A stretch of DNA of 64,000 nt from Microbacterium allomyrinae (lineage in GTDB: Bacteria; Actinomycetota; Actinomycetes; Actinomycetales; Microbacteriaceae), in NCBI RefSeq assembly GCF_020682705.1, contig NZ_JAGTTN010000003.1:186001-250000 (forward strand), written 5' to 3'. The notes under the pieces are model-generated. The model was not told the DNA's origin. It was given only the letters and a program-made list of their open reading frames with translations, and made no database searches. Below, piece after piece: positions 38,340 to 46,741 of the stretch. Both the position numbers and the translations under genes were made by a program. Within the stretch, counting starts at the first letter, position 1; each line of letters begins with the position of its first letter.

Positions 38340-39836
38340 ATGAGCTCCTCGAGTGCGAATTCGCCGGTGGCGCGATTGACGGATGCCGTCGCCCGCGTCG
38401 CCGAGCGACTCAGCTCCGACGAACTCGCCGTGTCCCGGCTGGGCGATGACGATCTGCTCGCGTTCCTCTCCGATGCGACCGAGGCGCGAAAGGCGTTGGA
38501 ACTCATGGTCGCCGCGGCGTCGGCGGAGGTCTCGCGCCGCTCGAGCAGAGAGCTCGGGTACAGCGGGCTGGCGCAGCGCAAAGGGCTCCGCACCGGCAAC
38601 GCCCTCGTCCAGCAGGTCACCGGGCTCGGCCGCGCCGACGTGACTCGCGCCGTCCGGGCCGGTGAAGAACTCGCGCCGATGCCGCCGGTGTGCGACGGGC
38701 GAGAGTCGACGACGGATGCCGTCACTCCACTCGTCCCCGTCGTACCGGACTGGCTGGGCCGGCTGCGCGACGCCCTGGTGTCGGGCCGCGTGTCGCAGGC
38801 GCAGTTCCACGCCATTCGCACTGGGCTCGGCGAACCGCCGGTCGAGCGCTACCCCGACCTCGACGACCACTTCCTGCCCGCGGCATGGAACCGCGCGGTG
38901 GTGATCCTGCTCGACGAGGCGTCCACCCGGACGGTGGAGGACCTCCGCGACCAGTCACGGATCGCGCGCGATCGACTGGACCCCATCGGGGTGACGCTCC
39001 GCTTCGAGGAGCGCTTCGCGGCTCGGTCGTTCAGAAAGTGGACCGACCCCGAAACAGGGCAGCACCACGCGCACATCGCCTTCGATGACGACGCTTCGGC
39101 CTGGGTGGACGCCGTGTTGCGAGCGGCGCTCAGGCCTCGCCGCGGGCCTCGATTCGTCGGAGCCGAGGCTGCAGACAAAACGCGGGCGGCAGTCGACGAC
39201 GAGCGCACCAACGAACAGCTGCAGTACGACACCATCGTCGCCATTCTCCGCACCGGGGCGAACGCGGATCCCACCCAGGCATTCGGCGATCGGCAGCCTG
39301 GCGTGCGAATCATCGTCACGGCCGACGCTCTCGTGCGCGCCGGCGACCTCGGCGAGACACGGGCGACCGCTGCGGGGCACCTGGAAGACGGCGGACAAGC
39401 CGTGCCGCCCGGAATCATCGAGAAGTACCTCTGTGATGCGGGGGCCGTCCCGGCCATCCGAGACGAGCACGGCCGCCCGTTGGATCTCGGCCGCGAAGCA
39501 CGCTTGTTCACGCGAAAACAGCGCATCGCGATCGCCGCACGCGACGGCGGATGCGTCTGGACCGGCTGCGACCGTCCACCCTCCGAATGCGAGTACCACC
39601 ACATCGACCACTGGTGGGAGGATCACGGCCGAACCGACGTCGCCGACGGAGTGCCCCTCTGCCGCAACTGCCACATGCGCCTGCACAACCAAGGCTGGCG
39701 CATCACACGCCGACGCCACCCTGCCTCGGGCGATGACAGCTATTGGCTGCATCCCCCACCCGACCCCGCCACCGGAGAACTCGCCGAACCGACAGAGCTG
39801 CCGTCGAAATCCCCGCTGCGCTTCACCGCGGCCTGA
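38340..39836 (+). CDS. DUF222 HNH endonuclease-like protein
   Basis: 498 residues. The N-terminal ~300 residues match DUF222 (AVSRLGDDDLLAFLSDATEARK, YSGLAQRKGLRTG). The C-terminal HNH module has CVWTGCDRPPSECEYHH, HHIDHWWEDHG and PLCRNCHMRLH, with the Cys and His metal ligands intact. Such proteins occur in many diverging copies in actinobacterial genomes and are suspected mobile or DNA-damage-linked nucleases; their targets are unknown. A 316-bp tetranucleotide repeat follows directly after the stop. Confidence 0.88.
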   Translation: MSSSSANSPVARLTDAVARVAERLSSDELAVSRLGDDDLLAFLSDATEARKALELMVAAASAEVSRRSSRELGYSGLAQRKGLRTGNALVQQVTGLGRADVTRAVRAGEELAPMPPVCDGRESTTDAVTPLVPVVPDWLGRLRDALVSGRVSQAQFHAIRTGLGEPPVERYPDLDDHFLPAAWNRAVVILLDEASTRTVEDLRDQSRIARDRLDPIGVTLRFEERFAARSFRKWTDPETGQHHAHIAFDDDASAWVDAVLRAALRPRRGPRFVGAEAADKTRAAVDDERTNEQLQYDTIVAILRTGANADPTQAFGDRQPGVRIIVTADALVRAGDLGETRATAAGHLEDGGQAVPPGIIEKYLCDAGAVPAIRDEHGRPLDLGREARLFTRKQRIAIAARDGGCVWTGCDRPPSECEYHHIDHWWEDHGRTDVADGVPLCRNCHMRLHNQGWRITRRRHPASGDDSYWLHPPPDPATGELAEPTELPSKSPLRFTAA

Positions 39837-39864
39837 GAACCCGCGAGGCCGGGTTTCGCGACGC

Positions 39865-40180
39865 CGAGCGGGCGGGCGGGCGGGCGGGCGAGCAAGCGAG
39901 CGAACGAACCAGCGGGCGGGCGGGCGGGCGAGCAAGCGAGCGAACGAACCAGCGGGCGGGCGGGCGGGCGGGCGAGCAAGCGAACGAACCAGCGGGCGGG
40001 CGGGCGGGCGGGCGAGCAAGCGAACGAGCGAACGGGCGAACGGGCGAGCGGGCGAGCGAACGAACGAGCGGGCGAGCGAGCGGGCGGGCGGGCGGGCGGG
40101 CGGGCGGGCGAGCGAGCGGGCGAGCGGGCGAGCGGGCGAGCGAGCAAGCGAGCAAGCGAGCAAGCGGGCGGGCGGGCGGG
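39865..40180. repeat. Tetranucleotide tandem repeat, 79 units in perfect phase
   Basis: The stretch divides without a slip into 79 four-base words, all of CGGG, CGAG, CGAA, CAAG or CCAG. The plus strand contains no T. Words are ordered into higher repeats of about 40-44 bp (runs of CGGG, then CGAG CAAG, CGAA CGAA, CCAG) four times at the left, then a more mixed right part. Runs of GGGC are strong G-quadruplex motifs. Open frames across it on both strands encode Arg/Ala/Gly/Ser or Pro/Ala/Arg/Ser repeats and are artefacts of the repeat. Confidence 0.95.
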
Positions 40181-40214
40181 CGGCACACGAACACGCCGCA
40201 GCCTCGACCGGCGC

Positions 40215-40223
40215 TGATATGCT
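40215..40223 (+). promoter_or_regulatory. Extended -10 promoter upstream of the leader ORF
   Basis: TGATATGCT has the extended TGn and TATGCT hexamer. Transcription would start near 40230, 30 bp before the leader peptide start. No clear -35 is seen. Confidence 0.5.
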
Positions 40224-40259
40224 TTCGGATCCGTGCGAGGAACTGAGGAGGTGGCACCC

Positions 40260-40310
40260 GTGAACGAATTGACGATGGTGCTCCTCTGGGGAGTCACGGT
40301 CGGACGATAG
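40260..40310 (+). CDS. 16-residue leader peptide
   Basis: GTG 40260 follows a strong ribosome site (GAGGAGGTGG) and encodes MNELTMVLLWGVTVGR. The stop codon lies in the loop of a hairpin, and the alpha/beta hydrolase begins 48 bp further on. The layout resembles translation-attenuation leaders of inducible resistance genes, in which a stalled ribosome changes mRNA folding; this role is inferred. Confidence 0.6.
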   Translation: MNELTMVLLWGVTVGR

Positions 40311-40318
40311 GTCGTCCG
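40301..40318 (+). promoter_or_regulatory. Hairpin at the end of the leader peptide
   Basis: CGGACGA (40301-40307) pairs with TCGTCCG (40312-40318) around TAGG, which includes the leader's stop codon. A ribosome paused at the leader's end would melt it. Confidence 0.5.
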
Positions 40319-40358
40319 GGAGCGCCGCTTGTTTGCAGCACTCCCGAAAGGCACGACC

Positions 40359-41114
40359 ATGCGCTTCACTTCTGAACAGACTCTCGACGAAGGCATCGCC
40401 GAACGTGAGTTCACCCTCGGCGACATTCCCGGCATCCTATGGACGCCACCGGCTGCTTCCTCGTCTGCACCAGTTCCCCTCATCCTGATGGGCCAACCTG
40501 GCGGGTTCGGGATGCGACGGATGTATCACCGTCTGGCAGCACGCGCGCGCAGCGTCGCCGCGCTAGGTTTCGCGGCGGTCGCCGTCGAGTTGCCTGGGGC
40601 GGGCGACAGGTCCCCGCTACCGGGCGCAGAGCAGGCGCATTCGGACCTCACGCGTGCGATCTCCGCTGGTGAACGGCCTACCGACGATGTCATCGACCGG
40701 CTGATACTCCCGCTCGTCGACAAGGCTGTGCCGGAGTGGCAGATCACTCTCGACGAGGTCCTCGGCCTTCCCGAGATCGCGGAGAGGGTCGGGTTCTCTG
40801 GCGGGGTGATCGCGATCGGCACACGTCTCGCCGCCATGGACTCACGTATCGCAGCGGCGGGCCTCTTTGCTGGCAGCTACGTGCCGCGCACAACAATGGA
40901 GGAAGCTCGTCAGGTCACGATTCCGCTGCACGTTCTGCTGCAGTGGGATGATGCGGGCAACGATCGACAGATGGCCCTCGATCTCTTCGATGCCTTCGGA
41001 TCGGCGGAGAAGACCCTTTACGCCAACATGGGGGGCCACACCGGCGTTCCGCCGTTTGCGGGTGACGATGCCGCCCGCTTCTTCGCCCGCCATCTCGGGG
41101 GTGCTCTTGGCTGA
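40359..41114 (+). CDS. Alpha/beta hydrolase (dienelactone-hydrolase-like)
   Basis: 251 residues from ATG 40359 (GAAAGG upstream). Alpha/beta hydrolase fold: PLILMGQPGGFGMRRMYHRLA at the first strand-turn, ELPGAGDRSP, the nucleophile elbow GFSGG (GxSxG), a late LQWDDAG acid strand and the His in NMGGHTGVPP. It should hydrolyse an ester or lactone. Because a leader peptide and hairpin precede it, an inducible detoxifying esterase is an attractive guess. It has no signal peptide. Confidence 0.82.
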   Translation: MRFTSEQTLDEGIAEREFTLGDIPGILWTPPAASSSAPVPLILMGQPGGFGMRRMYHRLAARARSVAALGFAAVAVELPGAGDRSPLPGAEQAHSDLTRAISAGERPTDDVIDRLILPLVDKAVPEWQITLDEVLGLPEIAERVGFSGGVIAIGTRLAAMDSRIAAAGLFAGSYVPRTTMEEARQVTIPLHVLLQWDDAGNDRQMALDLFDAFGSAEKTLYANMGGHTGVPPFAGDDAARFFARHLGGALG

Positions 41115-41434
41115 GAGGCCAGCTCTACAGGGCCGTATGTCGAGCATGCACGCGAACGCTCCGCGCCCACCATCGGTGCGGTCGCGATCAGCACTCCGGA
41201 GGGCGTCGACGTCGGTTCATCCCGCGACGAGGCGCTCGCGGCGGGCGCCTGGGACGCGGGAGATATCGATGGCGACGGCATCGCCGAATACCTCGGGTTG
41301 GGCGCCCGCGAAGTCGACGGGACGCAATCGCTCAGCAACCCTGGCGAGACCGGCCGGGAGTTCCTGGGGATTTCGCTGTCGGACGACACCGTCGAGCGGA
41401 TCCAGACCCCGCGAACGACTTCACCGACCTCTGA
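41115..41434 (+). pseudogene. C-terminal remnant of a VCBS-like/DUF exported protein
   Basis: Directly after the hydrolase stop, in the same frame, about 95 codons read TIGAVAISTPEGVDVG, then DAGDIDGDGIAEYLGLG and GETGREFLGISLSDDTVERI. There is no start codon. Near 41412 the plausible ending ANDFTDL-stop lies in a shifted frame, so one frameshift is present. It looks like the tail of a conserved lipoprotein whose 5' part was lost. Confidence 0.5.
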
Positions 41435-41456
41435 CGGCGAGCGCGTCCGCCGCAGA

Positions 41457-42338
41457 TCAGCCTGTCGGCCCCACGACCGCGGGGTGCAGGTGCATCGACG
41501 ACAGGGCGACCGTCGCCTGTCGAGCACCGGCTTCGAGACAGTGCCCGAGCGCCTCGTCTCCGAGTGATGCCGCGAGGAATCCCGAGAAGAACGCGTCGCC
41601 CGCGCCGTTCGTGTCGACCACCGACACCGGCTGTGCGGGAACGGATGCCCGGGCGCCAGTCGCATCGAGAGCGATCGCCCCGCGCTCACCCAGCGTGCAC
41701 ACGGCAAGCCGGGGTCCTCGATCGAGGCAGGACTGCATCAGCGCCCACGGGTCATCCGTCCCGTCATCGTTCATGAACACGACGTCTGCCGCACGCAGGA
41801 ACGGCTCGTGGAACGCCGACTTGCCGTCATAGTCGTGCAGGTCGGTCCAGATCGGCGCGCCAGCATTCCCCGCCAGGCGTCGTTCGACGAGAGTCAGGCC
41901 CATCTCGCACAGATCGACGATCGCGACATGCGCGCCGTGGATCGCCTGCTCGATGCTGTCGACCGAACCGACGGATGCCGTCGACGGCGTCGCGAGATAC
42001 AGACTGACCCGCTCACCGGCAGCGGTCATCAGGTTCACATGGCGCTCGGTGCGCTCCGAAGCGTGCGGCCGGACCGGCGCGCCGGCGGCCGCGAGGGCCG
42101 AAGTGACCAGGCGGCCCTCGTCATCGCCTCCGATGAGCGCGTGCAGGGCGGCGTCCACGCCGAGATCGGTCAGGTGAAGGATCTTGCCCGCCGACGTGCC
42201 TCCCAGCGTCGCCAGGTCGCCGAGCGCGAACTGCATATGCGGCACCGGCTCGGGAAGGCGATCGAGAAAGATCAGGTGGTTCCACGAGGCGGGGCCGCAG
42301 ACGACCACGGCGGGGCGCGAAGGTTGGGTCACCCGCAT
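41457..42338 (-). CDS. PfkB-family sugar kinase
   Basis: 293 residues from ATG 42338. Ribokinase fold: VVVCGPASWNHLIFLDRLPEP start, a GGTSAGKILHLTDLGVDAALHA region equivalent to the GGxxxN motif, and the catalytic DTNGAGDAFFSGF. It phosphorylates a sugar or nucleoside; specificity is unknown. It stands alone, so context gives no substrate. Confidence 0.85.
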   Translation of the reverse strand: MRVTQPSRPAVVVCGPASWNHLIFLDRLPEPVPHMQFALGDLATLGGTSAGKILHLTDLGVDAALHALIGGDDEGRLVTSALAAAGAPVRPHASERTERHVNLMTAAGERVSLYLATPSTASVGSVDSIEQAIHGAHVAIVDLCEMGLTLVERRLAGNAGAPIWTDLHDYDGKSAFHEPFLRAADVVFMNDDGTDDPWALMQSCLDRGPRLAVCTLGERGAIALDATGARASVPAQPVSVVDTNGAGDAFFSGFLAASLGDEALGHCLEAGARQATVALSSMHLHPAVVGPTG

Positions 42339-42376
42339 AGTCAATCAGGGCGCGGACGCAGCCTCCGCAAACTCCG

Positions 42377-42493
42377 TCACTCCTCGCGCGGCCCCAGATC
42401 CGGGGACGAGACGAAGAGCGCCGCTGATTCGCCGACCTGATCGAGTTCGATGATCAGCAGATTCTCCCCTCCGAAGCACCCGCACCTCGCCAT
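42377..42493 (-). CDS. Possible 38-residue protein
   Basis: ATG 42493, preceded by AAGGG at 4-bp spacing, encodes MARCGCFGGENLLIIELDQ and a further 19 residues ending PREE. The CGCFGG start and amphipathic body look protein-like, and the frame is in an otherwise unexplained gap. No family is recognised and it could be chance. Confidence 0.25.
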   Translation of the reverse strand: MARCGCFGGENLLIIELDQVGESAALFVSSPDLGPREE

Positions 42494-42557
42494 GGCGCCC
42501 TTGTCGGGAGTCGGCATCCGTCGCAGACTGGCAGCACCGCGATGCGAGGAGTCTGCC

Positions 42558-43166
42558 ATGGCCAGTGAGGATGCTCCCACGGGGCCAGGCGGGGCCACTG
42601 CGCACGTGATCAAACCGCTCACTCCCGAGACCTTCCCGGCGTGGCTGGCCCTCGCGCAGAAGCACAACGGGGTCTGGGGTGGGTGCTACTGCCACTATTT
42701 CCACGGTGACACCGAGCAGACCGTCAAGAGCGAGTACCACGGGCCGACGTTCAAGGAGCGACTCGTGGCCGAGGGCGTCGCGCATGCCGCACTCGTATTC
42801 GACGGCGACGACGCGATCGCGTGGTGCGAGTACGGCACTCCGATCGAGCTGCCGAACATCTATCACCGCAAGCAGTACGACGCCGGCGAGACGAAGCCCG
42901 CGCCATGGCGCATCACGTGCTTCTTCGTCGATCGCGACCACCGGCGTTCGGGAGTGGCTCGGGAGGCGCTGGATGGCGCACTCGAGCTGATCGCGCAGGC
43001 CGGCGGAGGCGAGGTGGTCTCTTTCCCCAATGAGCTCGTCCCAGGCAAGCGGACGTCGTCGTCGTTTCTCCACAACGGCACGAGGGCCATGTTCGAGAAG
43101 GCAGGATTCACGTTCGAGCGCCACATCGGCAAGAGCAAGACCGTGATGCGCAAGACGATCCCATAG
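42558..43166 (+). CDS. GNAT-family N-acetyltransferase
   Basis: 202 residues from ATG 42558 (AGGAG 7 bp before). The WGGCYCHYFHGD segment and ITCFFVDRDHRRSGVAREALDGAL (acetyl-CoA loop, RxxGxA form) mark the GNAT subgroup with an N-terminal Cys motif. The AMFEKAGFTF C-terminal strand is also typical. It transfers an acetyl group from acetyl-CoA to an unknown small molecule or protein. Confidence 0.82.
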   Translation: MASEDAPTGPGGATAHVIKPLTPETFPAWLALAQKHNGVWGGCYCHYFHGDTEQTVKSEYHGPTFKERLVAEGVAHAALVFDGDDAIAWCEYGTPIELPNIYHRKQYDAGETKPAPWRITCFFVDRDHRRSGVAREALDGALELIAQAGGGEVVSFPNELVPGKRTSSSFLHNGTRAMFEKAGFTFERHIGKSKTVMRKTIP

Positions 43167-43260
43167 ACCCGCGGCTGACGCCGGCTGCGCACGGGAGCGA
43201 GCGACGAAACGCCGCGAGATCCGCTCGGCCTGCGGCGTTGGTCGAGCAGTCGAGCACCGG

Positions 43261-43737
43261 CTACGGCGACGGGGCAGCACCGAGGATGGTCAGGGGCCCT
43301 TCATCGGCGGTCGGCGGTTCGAAGTGGTCGAAGTACTCGGCCGCGACGTCTGCGGGGAGCGCGTAGTCGTCTCCGTGCTCATGGCCACGCGCCTGCATCC
43401 GCTCGAGCGCGACCGCTCGCGGTGTCGCGAGGTAGATCGTCTCGGGCACGACGCCGAGCGGACGCAGCAGGTCTCGGTACGCAAGACGGGCACGTTTCGA
43501 CCAGAAGGAGAAGTCGAGCACCACGTCTGCGCCGTCGGCAACGAGCGTGAGAAGGCGAGCGCGTAGATCCTGCTCGATCTCTTCGTGCAGCTCGGCCGGG
43601 ATGGGCATCGTCTGGATGCCGCGCCGCCAGGCTTCTTGGTCGAACGAAAGGCGAGTCATCCCCTCTGCTTCAAGCCGCCTGGCGACGGTCGACTTGCCCG
43701 CCCCGGCGGGCCCGCACATCAGGATGACTCTGCTCAC
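43261..43737 (-). CDS. P-loop ATPase/kinase (zeta-toxin-like AAA_33)
   Basis: 158 residues from GTG 43737 (TAGTGT 7 bp upstream). Walker A GPAGAGKST starts at residue 8; VVLDFSFWSKRAR is the Walker-B/substrate region and YLATPRAVALERMQAR the lid. It is a small kinase-like NTPase of the chloramphenicol-phosphotransferase/zeta-like group that probably phosphorylates a small molecule. No antitoxin-like partner is adjacent. Confidence 0.8.
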   Translation of the reverse strand: MSRVILMCGPAGAGKSTVARRLEAEGMTRLSFDQEAWRRGIQTMPIPAELHEEIEQDLRARLLTLVADGADVVLDFSFWSKRARLAYRDLLRPLGVVPETIYLATPRAVALERMQARGHEHGDDYALPADVAAEYFDHFEPPTADEGPLTILGAAPSP

Positions 43738-43908
43738 CGCTCCGACACTAGCTTCGGGTGGGGGCCGCCACCGCGTGTCGAGACCGCTGCGCGTTCCGGT
43801 GCGGAGGCGGCGTTCGTCGCCGGGCTGCATCACATCGTGCTCGACCGGCGGTCGGTGGCTGGATCGTTGGCCCCATTGAGGACCGAGTCTCGGGCGCTGA
43901 GCGGGTCT

Positions 43909-44520
43909 CTACTGGCAGACGTGGCTCGGCAGCTGAGGAAGGGTGAATGCCGGGCTCGCTGGATCGCCGTCACGCCAAACAGCTATCTCGCCATCCTTGT
44001 TGCGCGCAACGTAGTCTCCCGCGGCGAAAGGGCGACTGAAGTCATCGCCCGCGAACTGCTGCACGCTGACGACACGCCAACCATCCCGCAGCCCGATGAA
44101 GCTTCCGCCCCCGCCCGACGGCTCGATCGCGATGTATCCGGTCGCGCAGCCCTCAGCGACGAGCGATGTCACCTTCGTGTCAGCGGCGAACTGCCCCCCG
44201 ACCACCGCGAGCAGAATCGCCAACGCCCCTCCCACGGCGGTGACGGGTACCGCGAGATACGGCCACCAGCGGGGCGCCGGTGCGAACAACACGAACGCGG
44301 CAAGAGCCACGAGACCAACCACACCTGAGAAATAGGCGACCTGAAACCCGGTGATGTCGCCGATCAACACGAACGTCGAGGCCGATGCCAGTACTGCGTA
44401 GAGGACCACGACCGCCAAGCAGATCAACAGGACAACCCCCGACGCGACAAATGCGTTGGTTTGCGCGCCCAAGCGGAAGCGGCGCGCGTCCTCGGCGCTT
44501 CCCACGTCGAGGGATGTCAT
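43909..44520 (-). CDS. Membrane protein of unknown function
   Basis: 203 residues from ATG 44520 (GAGACT 6 bp upstream). Four hydrophobic segments (AFVASGVVLLICLAVVVLYAV; TGFQVAYFSGVVGLVALAAFVLF; WPYLAVPVTAVGGALAILLAVVGG) are followed by a ~75-residue extracytoplasmic domain containing GCATGYIAIEPSGGGGSF and a final HVCQ. The two Cys could pair. Not recognised. Confidence 0.7.
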   Translation of the reverse strand: MTSLDVGSAEDARRFRLGAQTNAFVASGVVLLICLAVVVLYAVLASASTFVLIGDITGFQVAYFSGVVGLVALAAFVLFAPAPRWWPYLAVPVTAVGGALAILLAVVGGQFAADTKVTSLVAEGCATGYIAIEPSGGGGSFIGLRDGWRVVSVQQFAGDDFSRPFAAGDYVARNKDGEIAVWRDGDPASPAFTLPQLPSHVCQ

Positions 44521-44958
44521 GCTCTCAGTCTCACCGGCTTTCTGAGAGCAGGCTGATGGGCGGTCAAGCGCGCAGAAACTAGGGCACTGGACTCGGCTTG
44601 TCCACACAGGCGGCTTAGGCTCGGTGAATGACCCGCGCGACCACGCCTTCGCAGACGTCAGCGGCCTGTGGCTCGTCACGGATGGGCGATTAACCACGTA
44701 CTTCCTGACACCGCATCGGCGCGGGCGCCCTTCTCCTGTCGACGCCGAGCGGGAGAACCGCGTCAAGTCAGGAAATCGTCCGCTTGCATCCCCGCCCAGA
44801 ACACCTGGAGCAAGTCAGGTCGAATACGAAGTGAATACGTCGTCACAGCACACGATCCCACGAGGTGTTGCAACCACCGCAAGAACCCAAGGATCCCGCA
44901 TAAAGCGGCGTGCAGTTTGGTCAGACAGATCTCGTTCTGGTCGCGGTAGCCTCACGGC
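44521..44958. other. Intergenic region without a supported gene
   Basis: About 440 bp. Open frames exist, but none has a good start, a recognisable domain or typical codon use. The end carries the TAGCCT promoter of the acetolactate decarboxylase. Confidence 0.5.
44947..44958 (+). promoter_or_regulatory. Leaderless-type promoter of the acetolactate decarboxylase
   Basis: TAGCCT (44947-44952), 6 bp, GTG 44959; no ribosome site. Confidence 0.5.
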
Positions 44959-45696
44959 GTGACAGACCGACAATTCATAGATGCTGCGGTGACCCAGTTC
45001 GCGGTTTTGGACGCGCTACTCGCGGGTACTTACGACTCGGGAATGCCGGTGAAGACCGCGAAGGAGATCGGCGACTTCGGCATCGGGTGTTGCGAGAGTC
45101 TTGGCGGCGAGGTGATCATCGATGAGGGTGAGGTCTTCGAATGTACTGTCGACGAATTGCCGGCACGGATGACTGATAACGGGATCCTCCCCTTCGTCGT
45201 CGTCTGCCGGTTCCCCTCGGCGACACCCGAACCAATCACCGGGCTCGGACTGGCGGCTTTGACGGATCACGTAGAGCGGACGCTGGTCAGCCGCAATCTC
45301 TTCCACGCTGTGCGAGTCGACGGTGTGCTGCGGTCGGCGCGCGTTCGAGTGACGCAGCGCCAAGAGCACCCGTTCCGTCCGCTCGCCGAGGTCGTCAATC
45401 AACAGGTCGAAACGGATCTCGTCGATGTGCGAGGCACACTCGTCGGATTCTGGGCGCCTGCGATCTATCAGGGCATCACCGTCGCCGGGCTGCACCTGCA
45501 TTTCCTCGCCGAGGATCGAAGCGTCGGCGGTCACGTTCTGGATGTCACGGTGGAAAGCGCCAGCTTGCAGATCGCATCTTATTCGCGCTTCGATCTGCGC
45601 TTGCCGACGGACAGCCGTTTTCTCGACACCGAACTAACGCACAACGACGACCATCGCATCGTTGCGGTCGAGGGCGGGGCAACCGTCGGTTCTTAG
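44959..45696 (+). CDS. budA: Alpha-acetolactate decarboxylase
   Basis: 245 residues, the usual family length. Family hallmarks: LLAGTYDSGMPVKTAKEIGDFGIG at the N-terminus, VRGTLVGFWAPAIYQGITVAGLHLHFL (two zinc-binding His in HLH) and GGHVLDV (third His). It converts acetolactate to acetoin. It stands alone; acetolactate synthase and butanediol dehydrogenase are not nearby. Confidence 0.9.
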   Translation: MTDRQFIDAAVTQFAVLDALLAGTYDSGMPVKTAKEIGDFGIGCCESLGGEVIIDEGEVFECTVDELPARMTDNGILPFVVVCRFPSATPEPITGLGLAALTDHVERTLVSRNLFHAVRVDGVLRSARVRVTQRQEHPFRPLAEVVNQQVETDLVDVRGTLVGFWAPAIYQGITVAGLHLHFLAEDRSVGGHVLDVTVESASLQIASYSRFDLRLPTDSRFLDTELTHNDDHRIVAVEGGATVGS

Positions 45697-45872
45697 CGGT
45701 TCCTGGAACGCCAGAAACGGTCGATCGCACGATAGAGGCGCCGCCTCCGCGCGTAGCACGGTTGAGGATCCGCCCGCGCCTTACGTGGCGGCCGTCCCTG
45801 ACCGTGTCTATGCCCGCACGCGGATCTTCGCCGTGCAGCGCCGCGTCCCCGGCTGAGGTCGGCAGCTGGTCG

Positions 45873-46445
45873 TCAGTGGAGGGTTTCGCCCCGTTTCAGC
45901 ATCTCGACGTACTCGGCGACGCGTGCTGCCCGCGACGCGGGGCGCTTCAGGCTTGCGACGCGGAAGGCCATCGCGAATCGGTTCTGCGCTGACTGGGACG
46001 CGAACGCTTCCGCGATCTTCGGGTCCGCGTTCAAAGCCTCCTGCAGCTCTTCGGGGAGGTCGCCGTCGCGCTGCCGATACGCACGGTCCCATCGTCCGTC
46101 GGCTTTCGCGCGGTCGATCTCGAGCTGGCCCTGGGGGCGCATGCGGCCTTGCTCGAGCAGCCGTGTCACGTGGCCGATGTTGGTCTTCGACCAGATACTC
46201 CGCGGTCGTCGGGGCGTGAAGGTCTGCAGGAAGTAGTCGGCGTCGAGGGACTGCTTTTGCCCATCGATCCACCCGAAGCACAGCGCGACATCGAGCGCCT
46301 CGGTGTACGTCATCCCGGGTCGGGTCGTGGCGATCTTCCGCAGTCGCAGTCGGATCCCGCTCGGGTCGGGGTCCGAGTCGAGCCAGCTTTCCCAGTCCGC
46401 GACGGTGTCCAAATGCAGTTCAGGCTTGTTCGCACGGTCGACCAT
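45873..46445 (-). CDS. YdeI/OmpD-associated family protein
   Basis: 190 residues from ATG 46445 (TATCCT 6 bp upstream). Contains YTEALDVALCFGWIDGQKQSLDADYFLQTFTPRRPRS, the family core, and a C-terminal helical part with EALNADPKIAEAFASQSAQNRF and a final arm typical of the bacteriocin-protection (YdeI/OmdA) family. Biochemical role not established. Confidence 0.85.
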   Translation of the reverse strand: MVDRANKPELHLDTVADWESWLDSDPDPSGIRLRLRKIATTRPGMTYTEALDVALCFGWIDGQKQSLDADYFLQTFTPRRPRSIWSKTNIGHVTRLLEQGRMRPQGQLEIDRAKADGRWDRAYRQRDGDLPEELQEALNADPKIAEAFASQSAQNRFAMAFRVASLKRPASRAARVAEYVEMLKRGETLH

Positions 46446-46741
46446 GGCGGCAGGATAGCTCTCGTCCCCGTCTCGGCGACTATTGCGCGCTCCACGGTGC
46501 GCGACAGCATCCGCCCATCCCCACTCTGACCGCGTGCGCCGATCGACTCGACCGCACCCTGCCGGAGCGGCCCGTCTGGAGGTCGAGGAAGCACGCACCG
46601 TCCCCCAGCGCATTGCCTTCAGAGGGATCGGTCGGCCACGTCTCTCGGCCTAGCGTTCGGCGCATTCTGTGCGGCGAGTCACACAGTCATGCGACGCGGG
46701 CGCGCATAGGTTGATTGGCACCGAGTACCTGGGGGTATGTG

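Noticed and set aside
40222..40350. Possible pairing of CTTTCGG (40222-40228) with CCGAAAG at the hydrolase ribosome site
   Set aside because: The left arm overlaps the -10 box and is probably not transcribed.
39740..40483. Open frames across the tetranucleotide array encoding Pro-Ala-Arg-Ser or Arg-Ala-Gly repeats
   Set aside because: A 4-bp repeat without stops is open in all frames; there is no start or ribosome site linked to a real domain.
44624..44962. 112-codon plus-strand frame in the gap before budA
   Set aside because: No ribosome site, low-complexity basic tail and no family; it overlaps the budA promoter.
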